Below are positions 8,363-16,831 of a stretch of 28,616 bases of DNA, piece by piece. Every line of letters begins with the position of its first letter. Positions within the stretch are counted from its first letter, which is position 1. Both the position numbers and the translations under genes were made by a program. The notes under the pieces were generated by a model that ran no database searches, had not been told where the DNA came from, and saw only the letters and a list, made by a program, of their open reading frames with translations. Origin of the DNA: Dokdonella_A sp966248875 (GTDB taxonomy: Bacteria > Pseudomonadota > Gammaproteobacteria > Xanthomonadales > Rhodanobacteraceae); assembly GCA_966248875.1 (NCBI GenBank), contig CBINBI010000043.1, positions 1 through 28,616 of the forward strand, read 5' to 3'.

Positions 8363-9204
8363 CGACGCTGCCACCGCCTGCCGCGAAGAAGCTCGGCCTG
8401 GTGATCGATCTCGACACCTGCGTCGGCTGCCACGCCTGCGCGGTCGCGTGCAAGGAGTGGAACGATGGCGGCGACTTCGGCCCGCTGCCGGACGAAGAGC
8501 CTTACGGCGCGCATCCGTCCGGCGTGTGGTTCAACCGCGTGCACAGCTACGAGGTGGAAAGGCCGGGAGTGGGGATTGGGGATTCGGGATTCGGGAAAGC
8601 GGACGAAGCCGTGTGTGCCGAGCCCGCTTCCTCCCATCCCGAATCGCGGATCCCGAATGCCCGCCCCAGCCTCACTGTGCACTTTCCGCGCTCGTGCCTG
8701 CACTGCGAAACGCCGGCCTGCGTCACCGTTTGCCCGACCGGCGCGAGCTACAAGCGCGCCGAGGACGGCATCGTGCTCGTCGACGAGGACAAGTGCATCG
8801 GCTGCCAGCTCTGCGCATGGGCGTGCCCGTACGGCGCGCGCGAGTTCAGCAACGAGCGCGGCACGATGCAGAAGTGCACGCTCTGTGTCGATCGCATCTA
8901 CAACCGGACGCTCGATCCGGCCGACCGCCAGCCCGCCTGCGTAGCGGCGTGCCCCACGCGCGCGCGGCATTTCGGCGATCTCGGCGATCACGATTCGCCG
9001 GTGTCACGGCTCGTCGCCGAGCGCGGCGGCTACGCGCTGATGCCCGAGCTCGGCTACAAGCCCGTCAACAGGTACCTGCCGCCGCGGCCGCGCCGCGACG
9101 GTGGCGAGGACGTGCCGCGTCCGCCGGCCTCGCGCGAAGAGAAGCTCGATCGCGACGCATTGCCCGGCGTGTTGCGCTGGCTCGATCGCGCGCTGTCGCG
9201 CTGA
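8359..9204 (+). CDS. soeB: Four-cluster ferredoxin-like electron transfer subunit, SoeB-like
   Basis: A 281-residue iron-sulfur subunit of the DmsB/SoeB type. It carries 16 cluster cysteines in four groups: Cys21/24/27/31, Cys113/116/121/125, Cys146/149/152/156 and Cys173/176/194/198. These should bind four [4Fe-4S] clusters that pass electrons between the molybdenum site and the membrane anchor. There is no signal peptide, which agrees with a cytoplasmic complex. Residues about 70-103, between VHSYEVE and TVHFPRSCLHC, are encoded by an inverted-repeat element (8572-8662) and have no counterpart in the family members I know, where these two motifs are only a few residues apart. All cysteine motifs outside it are intact. 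The start ATG overlaps the stop of a short leader frame, and the soeC-like gene follows after 14 bp. Confidence 0.8.
   Translation: MTTLPPPAAKKLGLVIDLDTCVGCHACAVACKEWNDGGDFGPLPDEEPYGAHPSGVWFNRVHSYEVERPGVGIGDSGFGKADEAVCAEPASSHPESRIPNARPSLTVHFPRSCLHCETPACVTVCPTGASYKRAEDGIVLVDEDKCIGCQLCAWACPYGAREFSNERGTMQKCTLCVDRIYNRTLDPADRQPACVAACPTRARHFGDLGDHDSPVSRLVAERGGYALMPELGYKPVNRYLPPRPRRDGGEDVPRPPASREEKLDRDALPGVLRWLDRALSR
8572..8662. repeat. Inverted-repeat element with GGGATTC tandem 7-mers inside soeB-like gene
   Basis: The left arm (8572-8596) is GGGATTG-GGGATTC-GGGATTC-GGGA. The right arm (8637-8662) is its near-exact reverse complement, with a few mismatches and one extra base. A 40-bp centre separates them. 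Elements of this GGGATTC kind are usually intergenic in proteobacteria, notably in Xanthomonadaceae. This copy is translated in frame. Confidence 0.75.
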
Positions 9205-9218
9205 GGCACCGCCGAACG

Positions 9219-10253
9219 ATGCGACCGACGTTTTCGATCATCGCGTTCACGGTGCTGTCCGGGACCGGCTACGGACTCTGGTTCCTGATCGGAGCGAGCC
9301 TGCTCGCGGCGTGGCCTTACTGCGCGATGACCCCGCTCGCGGGCGAGCCGGCTCCCGTCTACGTCTGCATTTATTCAGGCATCATCGCGACTGCGCTGAT
9401 TGCAGGCTTCGTGCTCGTCACGATCGGGCTCTTGTCGTCGCTTGCGCATCTCGGCCGGCCTTCGCGCGCATGGCGGGCGCTGTCGCAATGGCGAAGCTCG
9501 TGGCTGTCGCGCGAAGGCGTCGCGGCGCTGCTGACGTACCTGCCCGCGCTCGCACTCGGCGCGTGTTTCCTGCTGGTGCCGAGCCCGCCGGACAGCGCCT
9601 CCGGCGGCGGCGTGCTGCGGTTCAATCCCCTCGTCCCGGTGGGTCCGCTCGGTGCGCTGCTCGCGCTCGGCGCACTGGCGACTGTCTATTGCACCGCGAA
9701 CATCTACGCGAGCCTCAAGCCGATCCGCGCCTGGCACAACCGCCTCGTCACGCCGGCGTACCTGCTGCTCGGCCTCTATTCCGGAGCGCTGCTGCTGGCT
9801 GCACTGACCGTGCTGCCGTATGCCGACTTCGGGCCGGCCCTGCCGGTACTTCTGATCGCGGTGGTCGTGCTCGCCGTCTGCTGCGCGTGGCTGAAGATCG
9901 CGTACTGGCGCGACATCGATCGATCGCCCACGATCGGACCGGGCCGCGCCACCGGCCTCGAGGCCCTCGGCGAGGTGCGCTCGTTTGAGCCGCCGCACAC
10001 GGAAGAGAACTATCTGACGCATGAAATGGGCTTCGTGCTCGCGCGCCGGCACTCTGCAAGACTGCGCCGCATCGCGCTACTCGCGGGGTTCGCGCTGCCG
10101 GCCTTGCTTTCGGCCATCGGCTTCGCGCTGCCTTCGCTGCGGCTCGCGGCGGCATGGCTCGCGCTGGGCTCGGGCCTCGTTGGCCTGTTCGTCGAGCGCT
10201 GGCTGTTCTTCGCCGAGGCGCGTCATATCGTGATCGCCTACTACGGCCGCTAG
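9219..10253 (+). CDS. soeC: DmsC/SoeC-like membrane anchor subunit
   Basis: A 344-residue polytopic protein with about eight transmembrane helices. It shows the conserved stretch of the DmsC/SoeC family, VYVCIYSGIIATALIAG, followed by LAHLGRPSRAWRAL and SQWRSSWLSREGVAALLTY near residues 48-110. It should anchor the SoeAB-like subunits at the inner membrane and exchange electrons with quinone. ATG 9219 lies 14 bp after the soeB-like stop. The open frame continues upstream inside soeB in another frame, which I disregard. It is the last gene of the cluster: 157 bp separate it from the next gene. Confidence 0.85.
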   Translation: MRPTFSIIAFTVLSGTGYGLWFLIGASLLAAWPYCAMTPLAGEPAPVYVCIYSGIIATALIAGFVLVTIGLLSSLAHLGRPSRAWRALSQWRSSWLSREGVAALLTYLPALALGACFLLVPSPPDSASGGGVLRFNPLVPVGPLGALLALGALATVYCTANIYASLKPIRAWHNRLVTPAYLLLGLYSGALLLAALTVLPYADFGPALPVLLIAVVVLAVCCAWLKIAYWRDIDRSPTIGPGRATGLEALGEVRSFEPPHTEENYLTHEMGFVLARRHSARLRRIALLAGFALPALLSAIGFALPSLRLAAAWLALGSGLVGLFVERWLFFAEARHIVIAYYGR

Positions 10254-10336
10254 CGCACAGTTCCAATGTAGTTTTTGTGACTTCGCGATGGCCGCGGTTC
10301 ACCGGGCGTTCAATTCCCGCCGCTAGACTTGCCCAC

Positions 10337-10353
10337 TTGCTGCGACGCAGCAA
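10337..10353. promoter_or_regulatory. Perfect dyad upstream of the DUF481 gene
   Basis: TTGCTGCG and its exact reverse complement CGCAGCAA flank a single A. The dyad lies 58 bp before the DUF481 start. It could be an operator. It lacks a T-run and is 83 bp past the soeC-like stop, so a terminator role is less likely. Confidence 0.35.
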
Positions 10354-10410
10354 TATGTCGCTGAATCAACGATTTAGCGGCCTTTCCTGCTCTCCGACGA
10401 GGAAGACCGC

Positions 10411-11226
10411 ATGACTTCGAAATCCCTGGTTGCCGCGCTCCTTCTTGCTTCCTTTCCGCTGGCCCACGCCGCCGACGGCGACTGGTCCGGTTCCGGCGAA
10501 ATCGGCTTCGCCGCCTCGCGCGGCAACGCGAAATCCGAGAACCTCAACGCGAAGCTCCAGTTCAAGAAGGAGGACGAGCGCTGGAAGAACGTCTTCTACC
10601 TGACCGCGCTGCGCAGCAAGGGCGAGGTCAAGTCGACGACGGTCGACAACAGCACGACGCCCCCCACCGTGAGCACGGTGTCCAATTACGATCTCACGGC
10701 GAACCGCTACGAAACCGGTGCGTCCGCCGGCTTCAAGCTCGACGAGCGCAGCTACATCGTCGGTGCGCTGCGTTACGAGAACGACGATTTCTCGCCGTTC
10801 GACTACCAGGCCGTCGCCTCGATCGGCTACGGCTACACCGCGCTCAAGAATCAGGCGAGCGAGCTTTCGTTCGAGATCGGACCGGGCTACAAGCGCTATC
10901 GGCCCGTCGACACGATCGTCACGCAGGGCGACCCGCCGGTGACCGTCGTGCAGAAGCACGATACCGAGAACGACGTCGTCGGCCGCGGTCTGATGGCATA
11001 CAAGCACGACTTCACCGACAATACGTCGCTGGTCGATACACTGCTCGTCGAAGCCGGCGCGGGCAACACGTTCATGCAGAACGACGCGGGCCTGCAGGTT
11101 GCGATGAACAAGAAGCTCGCTCTCAAGGTCGGCTATCAGGTGCGCCACAACTCGGACGTCGCGCCCGGCATCAAGTCGACCGATCAGCTCATCACGACGA
11201 ACCTCGTCTACAACTTCGGCAAATGA
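10411..11226 (+). CDS. DUF481 (YdiY-like) outer-membrane beta-barrel protein
   Basis: A 271-residue exported protein. The N-terminus has a Sec signal peptide with likely cleavage after AHA (residues 18-20), leaving ADGDWSGSGEIGF. The rest is a series of alternating amphipathic strands such as AKLQFKKEDERWKNVFYLTA and ends in the aromatic strand ITTNLVYNFGK, as expected for an outer-membrane barrel. The opening WSGSGEIGFAASRGNAKSEN is characteristic of DUF481 proteins. GAGGAAG lies 6 to 12 bases before the ATG. A tract of Thr, Val and Pro near residues 70-90 is probably an outer loop. Function is unknown in the family. Confidence 0.85.
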   Translation: MTSKSLVAALLLASFPLAHAADGDWSGSGEIGFAASRGNAKSENLNAKLQFKKEDERWKNVFYLTALRSKGEVKSTTVDNSTTPPTVSTVSNYDLTANRYETGASAGFKLDERSYIVGALRYENDDFSPFDYQAVASIGYGYTALKNQASELSFEIGPGYKRYRPVDTIVTQGDPPVTVVQKHDTENDVVGRGLMAYKHDFTDNTSLVDTLLVEAGAGNTFMQNDAGLQVAMNKKLALKVGYQVRHNSDVAPGIKSTDQLITTNLVYNFGK

Positions 11227-11231
11227 TGGGC

Positions 11232-11265
11232 GGCCGGCGCGAAGTCCGCTGGACTCGCGGCCGGC
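11232..11265. terminator. Imperfect GC stem-loop between convergent genes
   Basis: GGCCGGCGCGAAGTCC pairs with GGACTCGCGGCCGGC around a GCT loop, with small bulges. It fills the 48-bp gap between the DUF481 stop (11226) and the opgD stop (11275), so it may end transcripts from both sides. No T-run is present. Confidence 0.55.
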
Positions 11266-11274
11266 ACGCAGCGA

Positions 11275-12834
11275 TCAGTTGCGCCGGACCGGCGTCCACT
11301 GATAAAGCCAGGTTTCCGTCAGCGCTCGCTCGCCCAGCCTGAGATACATCCGTATGTCGATCGGCTGCTCGCTCGCGTCGGGCGGCCGCACGTCGAACAT
11401 GGCGCGCCAGCCGCGGATCGACGCGAGCGGGCGCGCCGACACGAGCTCGGCCGTGCCGCGCGAGAGCGTGATCACCGGCTCGACCTTTGCGTCGGCAGGG
11501 AGCGATGCGAGATCGCCGCCCGCGAAATCGACCACGAACCGCCAAGAGAAATGCGGGCGCTCGCCGCCGACCTGGCCGCCGATGCCGGTCCAGGTCATGG
11601 CGGCGTGGCCGACCGGCGGCGTGGCCGGAAGCTTCGATCCCCAGTACAGGCGATAGGCGTAGAGGTATTCGCGCCCGGCCTCGATGCGCTCGTGCGGATT
11701 CCAGAACGCGACGATGTTGTCGAAGCTCTCGTGGGCGATCGGAATCTCGAGCAGATCGACCGTGCCCTTGCCGAACCCGGACAGCGGCTCGACCCAGAGG
11801 CTCGGCCTCCTGTCGTACCAGACGCCGTCGTCCTGGTAATGATCGAAGTTGCGGTCGCGCTGCAGCAGGCCGTAGCCGTGCGGGCGATCGTCGGCGAACG
11901 CATTGACGCGCACCGTCGGCGGATTGACCAGCGGCCGCCAGATCCATTCGCCGCCGCCGGTCCACATCGCGAGCCCGTCCGAATCATGGATGGCCGGACG
12001 CCAGTCGTCGTGGATGCGCCGGTCGTGCGGCGCCGTGAGGAACATGCTGGTCAAGGGCGCGACGCCGAGGCGCTCGACCGGCTTGCGCGGATAGAGCGCG
12101 GCGTCGACGCGCATGACCAGCGGCTCGCCCGGCGTGACCTCGAAGCGGTACGCGCCGGCGACGCTCGGCGAATCGAGCAGCGCGTAGACGACGAGTGTCT
12201 CCGAGTCCGGGGCCGGTCGCTCGAACCAGTACGCCACGAAATCCGGAAATTCCTCGTCACGGGGCAGGCCGCAGTCGACCGCGAGGCCGCGTGCCGAGAG
12301 CCCGTACTGCATCGTGCCGCCGACCGCGCGGAAATAGCTGGCTCCCAGGAACGCGGCGACGTCGCGACTGAAGTCCGGCTCGGCAAACAGGCGGAATCCG
12401 GCGAAGCCGAGATCGCGCGGCAGCGCTGCCGGATCGAGACCGCTCGGCGACAGATCGAACATCGCAGGATCGTAGGTGATCTCGCGCGCGACGCCGTCGA
12501 CGAGCTCGTGCATGCGCACCGCGCGCCGGAACTGCATGCCGAGATGGAAGAACCCGATGCGGAACTTCAGCCCCTCGTTCGCCCAGAGCGCGTGCTCGGG
12601 ACGGAAGCGGATTGACTGAAAGGCGTCCCAGCTGAGGCGTGCGACTGACACGGGCACCGCCTTCGCGGGCACCGCGTAAGGCTTCGATGCGAGCGCACGC
12701 GCTTCGCCTTTGAGCGCGGCGTAGTCGAAGCGCGCGAGTGCGGATCGCGCTTCGCCGGCCATCCATGCGGCTCCGCCCAACGTGCCGAGAGAGGCTGCAC
12801 CGAGCGAGGCCTTGAGCAGCTCGCGGCGCCTCAC
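11275..12834 (-). CDS. opgD: Glucan biosynthesis protein OpgD-like (MdoG family, Tat signal)
   Basis: A 519-residue periplasmic protein of the MdoG/OpgG family, which shapes osmoregulated periplasmic glucans. The N-terminus RRRELLKASLGAASLG is a twin-arginine signal, as in OpgD rather than Sec-exported OpgG. The mature part shows family stretches such as FRPEHALWANEGLKFRIGFF, GASYFRAVG, WFERP, YALLDSPSVAGAYRF and SDGLAMWTGGGEWIWRPL. The start is GTG at 12834, which overlaps the opgH stop (GTGA, 4 bp) and places the Tat motif at the very N-terminus. A longer open frame upstream is only the opgH region in another frame. It is the third gene of the opgG-opgH-opgD operon. OpgG is its paralog in the same operon. 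Confidence 0.88.
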   Translation of the reverse strand: MRRRELLKASLGAASLGTLGGAAWMAGEARSALARFDYAALKGEARALASKPYAVPAKAVPVSVARLSWDAFQSIRFRPEHALWANEGLKFRIGFFHLGMQFRRAVRMHELVDGVAREITYDPAMFDLSPSGLDPAALPRDLGFAGFRLFAEPDFSRDVAAFLGASYFRAVGGTMQYGLSARGLAVDCGLPRDEEFPDFVAYWFERPAPDSETLVVYALLDSPSVAGAYRFEVTPGEPLVMRVDAALYPRKPVERLGVAPLTSMFLTAPHDRRIHDDWRPAIHDSDGLAMWTGGGEWIWRPLVNPPTVRVNAFADDRPHGYGLLQRDRNFDHYQDDGVWYDRRPSLWVEPLSGFGKGTVDLLEIPIAHESFDNIVAFWNPHERIEAGREYLYAYRLYWGSKLPATPPVGHAAMTWTGIGGQVGGERPHFSWRFVVDFAGGDLASLPADAKVEPVITLSRGTAELVSARPLASIRGWRAMFDVRPPDASEQPIDIRMYLRLGERALTETWLYQWTPVRRN

Positions 12835-15338
12835 GCGGCGCTCCGCGCCGGTTTCAGGAGGATCGAGCGCGCCGGCGGCGCGATGTGGCGCGCGTGGATC
12901 CAGGCAGGATGCGCGTCGGGATCGGTCCAGACTGCGAAGTGCAGGCGCGAGAGCGCGAGCGCATCCCCGAGCAGCGCGGACCTTTCGTCCGCATCGAGCG
13001 CGTCCGGCCCGTCGATCAAGGCGCGCCGGACCAGCTCGTCGTGCACGCGGCGGATTGCTTCCGAGTGCTGCGTGCGCGCCACGTCGGCGGCGCAGGCGAT
13101 CGCGTTGTGCAGCGGATCGACGACCGCGTCGATGAATTCCGGATAGTGCGGCGCGCGGCGCAGGAAGCGCGACATGCGGCGCAGCACGCGGGGCGGATAC
13201 GATTCCTCGGGGATCAGGAACAGCCGCTCGGCACGCAGGCGCCGCCCGAGCGAGACGCGGCTCGACAGTACCGAGATCGGAATCGACACCGCGAGCGCAC
13301 CGGCCACCGGCAAGAGCCACCAGAGGAACGACGGGTTCAGCCAGTACACGAGGCCGAGCCAGGCGAAGCCGAGCAGCGTGTGCAGACCGTGCCGCCGGAA
13401 CGCCTCGCTCCAGGACGTCTGCGCGTCCTCGCGCGACGGCGACTTCCAGGCCAGCTCGAGGCCGAGCAGCGCGCTTGCGATGAACTGCGTGTGGAACAGC
13501 ATGCGCACCGGCGCGAGCAGCATCGAGAACACGATCTCGGCGAGCATGCCGAGCGCGAGGCGGAACACGCCGCCGAAGTGCTGCGCGCCGCGCAGAGCGA
13601 TCAGCACGACGCCGAGCACCTTCGGCAGGAACAGCAGCGTCGCGGTCGCGGTGAAGAGGCCGATCGCGCGCGACGGGTGCCATTCCGGCCACAGCGGGAA
13701 CAACTGATTCGGCGAGACGAAATAGGTCGGCTCGGTCAGCGTGTGCACCGCGAGCAGCACCGTCGAGAGCACGAGGAACAGGAACCACAGCGGCGCCGAG
13801 AGATACGCCATCACGCCGGTCACGAACACCGCGCGGTGCGCGGGATGCAGGCCCTGCGCGAAGAACAGCCGCGAGTTGATCAGGTTGCCGAGGCACCAGC
13901 GCCGGTCGCGCTTGAGCTCGTCGAGCAGGTTCGGCGGCATCTCCTCGTAGCTGCCGGGCAGGTCGTACGCGATCCAGACGCCCCAGCCGGCGCGGCGCAT
14001 CAGAGCGGCCTCGACGAAGTCGTGCGAAAGGATCTCGCCCGACAGCGCGCCGCGACCGGGCAGCCGTCCGAGCGCGCAGTGCTTCATGAACGGCTCGACG
14101 CGCAGGATCGCGTTGTGGCCCCAGTAGTGCGACTCGCCGAGCTGCCAGAAGTGCAGCCCCGCGACAAACAGCGGCCCGTACACGCGCGTCGCGAACTGCT
14201 GGATGCGCGCGTACAGCGTCTCGCGGCCGAACGCGTGCGGCGCGGTCTGGATGATGCCCGCGTCCGGATGCGCTTCCATCAGGCGCATCAGCGCAACGAG
14301 GCAGCGCCCGCTCATGACGCTGTCGGCGTCGAGCACGACCATGTACTTGTAGCCCTTGCCCCAGCGCCGGCAGAAATCGGCGACATTGCCGCTCTTGCGC
14401 TTGATGCGGTGCTGGCGCCGCCGGTAGAAGATGCGGCCGAAACCGTGCGTGCGGCGGCAGAGATCGAGCCAGGCTTCGCGCTCGGCGACGCGGATGTCCG
14501 GATCGCTGGTGTCGCTCAGCACGAAGAAATCGAAGTGCTCGAGCTCGCCCGTGTGCGCGAGCGAATCATAGGTCGCGCGCAGGCCGGCGAAGACGCGCGC
14601 GACGTTCTCGTTGCAGATCGGCATGACGATCGCCGTGCGCGCGCCGGGCGAGATGGTCGCCGCCTCGGCGCGGCGCGACGAGATCGCGTAGCGGTCGTGC
14701 CTGCGCCATTGCAGGACGAAGCCGGCCATCGCGGTCCAGAAGCCCGCGGACACCCAGAAGATCAGGATCGCGAACAGGCCGAGGATGCCGAGCTCGAGCG
14801 GCTGGCGACCGTGGTACGGCAGCACAGCCGCCATGTAGTCGGTCGCGAACACCGTCTGCGCGATGACGAGCGCCAGCAGCGCGATGCGGCGCACGCTCGC
14901 CGCGCGCTGCCAGTCGCGGCGCTTCCTGGGCGCGCCGTTGCCGCGCGCGGGCTTCCGGCGGCGGAAGAACGGCAGGAACGCGCCGAGCCGCCAGGGCTCG
15001 GGCGCCATCGGCGTGCGCCGGATCGGCGGTGCCGAGATGAGGCGCAGGCCGCGGCGCGGATCGTCGGCGATGACGCCCGGAGCCGCGCCGGCCTGCTCGA
15101 GCCGGGCACGCAGCGATGCGAAGGCGGGATTGTCCTGACCGCCGCGTTCGGCCGCATCGCCGGCCAGCGCGCGGTGCACGAAAGCCATCGCCGACGGCGT
15201 GTCCACGGCTTCGGTCGCGCAGGCGCGCACCAGGCGCGTGCGCTCCTCGCCCGCCAGCGCGAGCGAAGCGAGATACGCATCGCACACCGCCACGGGCGCG
15301 GCGTCGCGATTCAGCCGGGCGGAAGCGCGTAGCTCCAT
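12831..15338 (-). CDS. opgH: Glucans biosynthesis glucosyltransferase OpgH
   Basis: An 835-residue inner-membrane family 2 glycosyltransferase that polymerises UDP-glucose into the beta-1,2-glucan backbone. After a cytosolic N-terminus come transmembrane segments near 150-172 and 185-210. The catalytic domain (about 235-490) includes DTSDPD, DADS at 337-340 (metal and UDP binding), HDF with Asp440 (the catalytic base region) and RDRRW at 477-481, which corresponds to the Q/RxxRW motif. Several transmembrane helices follow (about 500-730). The length matches E. coli OpgH (about 847). The gene overlaps opgG by 28 bp and opgD by 4 bp, so the operon is translated as a coupled unit. No clear Shine-Dalgarno sequence precedes the ATG at 15338. 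Confidence 0.93.
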   Translation of the reverse strand: MELRASARLNRDAAPVAVCDAYLASLALAGEERTRLVRACATEAVDTPSAMAFVHRALAGDAAERGGQDNPAFASLRARLEQAGAAPGVIADDPRRGLRLISAPPIRRTPMAPEPWRLGAFLPFFRRRKPARGNGAPRKRRDWQRAASVRRIALLALVIAQTVFATDYMAAVLPYHGRQPLELGILGLFAILIFWVSAGFWTAMAGFVLQWRRHDRYAISSRRAEAATISPGARTAIVMPICNENVARVFAGLRATYDSLAHTGELEHFDFFVLSDTSDPDIRVAEREAWLDLCRRTHGFGRIFYRRRQHRIKRKSGNVADFCRRWGKGYKYMVVLDADSVMSGRCLVALMRLMEAHPDAGIIQTAPHAFGRETLYARIQQFATRVYGPLFVAGLHFWQLGESHYWGHNAILRVEPFMKHCALGRLPGRGALSGEILSHDFVEAALMRRAGWGVWIAYDLPGSYEEMPPNLLDELKRDRRWCLGNLINSRLFFAQGLHPAHRAVFVTGVMAYLSAPLWFLFLVLSTVLLAVHTLTEPTYFVSPNQLFPLWPEWHPSRAIGLFTATATLLFLPKVLGVVLIALRGAQHFGGVFRLALGMLAEIVFSMLLAPVRMLFHTQFIASALLGLELAWKSPSREDAQTSWSEAFRRHGLHTLLGFAWLGLVYWLNPSFLWWLLPVAGALAVSIPISVLSSRVSLGRRLRAERLFLIPEESYPPRVLRRMSRFLRRAPHYPEFIDAVVDPLHNAIACAADVARTQHSEAIRRVHDELVRRALIDGPDALDADERSALLGDALALSRLHFAVWTDPDAHPAWIHARHIAPPARSILLKPARSAA

Positions 15339-16831
15339 GTCTCGGACACCAATGTTCCGCTGCGCAGCGCAGCGCGCAGCTCGACCGGCTTGTTTTCATC
15401 GGCCCGGCGCAGGTGCAGCTCGAGGCGCCAGCCGCCGGTTTCGGGATTGCGGCGCACGAGCTTGTCGACGATCGTCCCGTTCGGATCGGCGGAGACGTCC
15501 GCCGTCACGACCGCATCCGGCGGCAGGTCGCGCAGCATCGGCCCGGCGTAGTCGATGACGAAGCCGATGCTGTCGTCCGGCCTGGGCATGTAGCCCTTGC
15601 CGCGCAAGGTGTCGACGACCCACGCCGTCGGCGGCCGCGTCTCGCCGTTCTTCTGCCAGTGCACGCGGTAGTGCAGGTCGATGGCGTGATCGGGCGAAGC
15701 CGCCCGGTCGGCGACCCAGTACGCAACGATGTTGTCGTTCGTCTCGTTCGGCGCCGGGATCTGCACCAGCTCGATGCGGCCAGAGCCCCACTCGCCGATC
15801 GGTTCGACCCAGGCGCTCGGATGCGCCTCGTAGTGCGTCGAGAGGTCCTGGTAGCGCGCGAAAGAGCGCTGACGCTGCATGAGACCGAAGCCCTTCGGGC
15901 TGTCCTGCGCGAACGAAGTGACGAGCAGCCGCTTCGGATTCACCAGCGGGCGCCAGATCCACTCGCCCGTCTTCGACTGGATCGACAGCCCGTCCGAGTC
16001 GTGCACTTCGGGACGGTAGTCGTCGCCCGCGGCGCGCTGGTTCGAGCCGTGAAAGAACATGCTGGTCAGCGGCGCGAGGCCGAGCTTGCCGACCTTGTCG
16101 CGCAGGTAGATGCGCGCAGTGACTTCGACGACCGATTCCTCGCCGGGCGTGAAGGCGAACCGGTACGCGCCCGTCGCGCGCGGCGAATCGAGCAGCGCGT
16201 AGAAGACGAGCGTGTCCGTCCTGGGCTGCGGGCGCTCGAGCCAGAACTCGACGAAGCGCGGAAACTCCTCGCCGGACGCGAGCGCCGTGTCGATGGCGAG
16301 CCCGCGCGCGGACAGGCCGTACATCTGCCCCTTGCCGAGCGCGCGGAAATAGCTCGCGCCGAGAAAGGCAAGCACGTCGTCCTTGTACGCGGGCACGTTC
16401 AGCGCGTAGTGCGCGCGGAATCCGGCGAAGCCGACGCCTTCCATGGCGTCGGGATCGACGCCGCTCGCGGTGTAATCGAAAGCCTGCGCCGAGAACGGCA
16501 GCTCGCGCACGCCCTTCGCGCCGATCTCGTGGACCTTGACGGGCCGGTCGAACAGCCAGCCCTCGTGGAAGAACTGGACCTCGAACGGCAGCTTCGCCTC
16601 GCGCCAGAGCGCAGCTTCGGGCCTGTAGCGGATCGCCGCGTAGTGGTCGTGGTCGAGGTGCTGCAGCGCGCCCGGCAGGTTCGCGCCAGGATCGCTGAAG
16701 GCCGCCGCCGCGAGCGCCTTCGCGCGCGCGTCGACGTCGTCGAAGCCGAACACCGGCGTCGCGGCCATGCCCGTGCGCAGGCCGCCGCCGGCGATCAGCG
16801 CAAGCGTGAGCAGAGCCGTGTTCGAGCGCAT
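15311..16831 (-). CDS. opgG: Glucan biosynthesis protein OpgG (periplasmic)
   Basis: A 506-residue periplasmic protein needed for osmoregulated periplasmic glucan synthesis, probably acting on the glucan backbone. A Sec signal peptide covers about residues 1-25 and ends GMA before ATPVFGFDDV. Family stretches include RYRPEAALW, FLGASYFRALG, YALLDSPRATGAYRF, SDGLSIQSKTGEWIWRPL and NDNIVAYWV. I chose ATG 16831 because GGAAG (16838-16842 on this strand) lies 6 bases before it. The in-frame ATG at 16837 touches that site directly, and a start at 16864 would add charged residues before the signal. It is the first gene of opgG-opgH-opgD and divergent from the efflux operon. Confidence 0.9.
   Translation of the reverse strand: MRSNTALLTLALIAGGGLRTGMAATPVFGFDDVDARAKALAAAAFSDPGANLPGALQHLDHDHYAAIRYRPEAALWREAKLPFEVQFFHEGWLFDRPVKVHEIGAKGVRELPFSAQAFDYTASGVDPDAMEGVGFAGFRAHYALNVPAYKDDVLAFLGASYFRALGKGQMYGLSARGLAIDTALASGEEFPRFVEFWLERPQPRTDTLVFYALLDSPRATGAYRFAFTPGEESVVEVTARIYLRDKVGKLGLAPLTSMFFHGSNQRAAGDDYRPEVHDSDGLSIQSKTGEWIWRPLVNPKRLLVTSFAQDSPKGFGLMQRQRSFARYQDLSTHYEAHPSAWVEPIGEWGSGRIELVQIPAPNETNDNIVAYWVADRAASPDHAIDLHYRVHWQKNGETRPPTAWVVDTLRGKGYMPRPDDSIGFVIDYAGPMLRDLPPDAVVTADVSADPNGTIVDKLVRRNPETGGWRLELHLRRADENKPVELRAALRSGTLVSETWSYALPPG

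Noticed and set aside
8572..8662. CRISPR-like repeats in the GGGATTC region
   Set aside because: The repeats are 7-mers in tandem with a mirrored arm and no spacers, so this is an interspersed inverted-repeat element.
12885..15332. 815-codon plus-strand frame opposite opgH
   Set aside because: It is entirely antisense to an unmistakable OpgH with conserved catalytic motifs. Its product has no recognisable domain.
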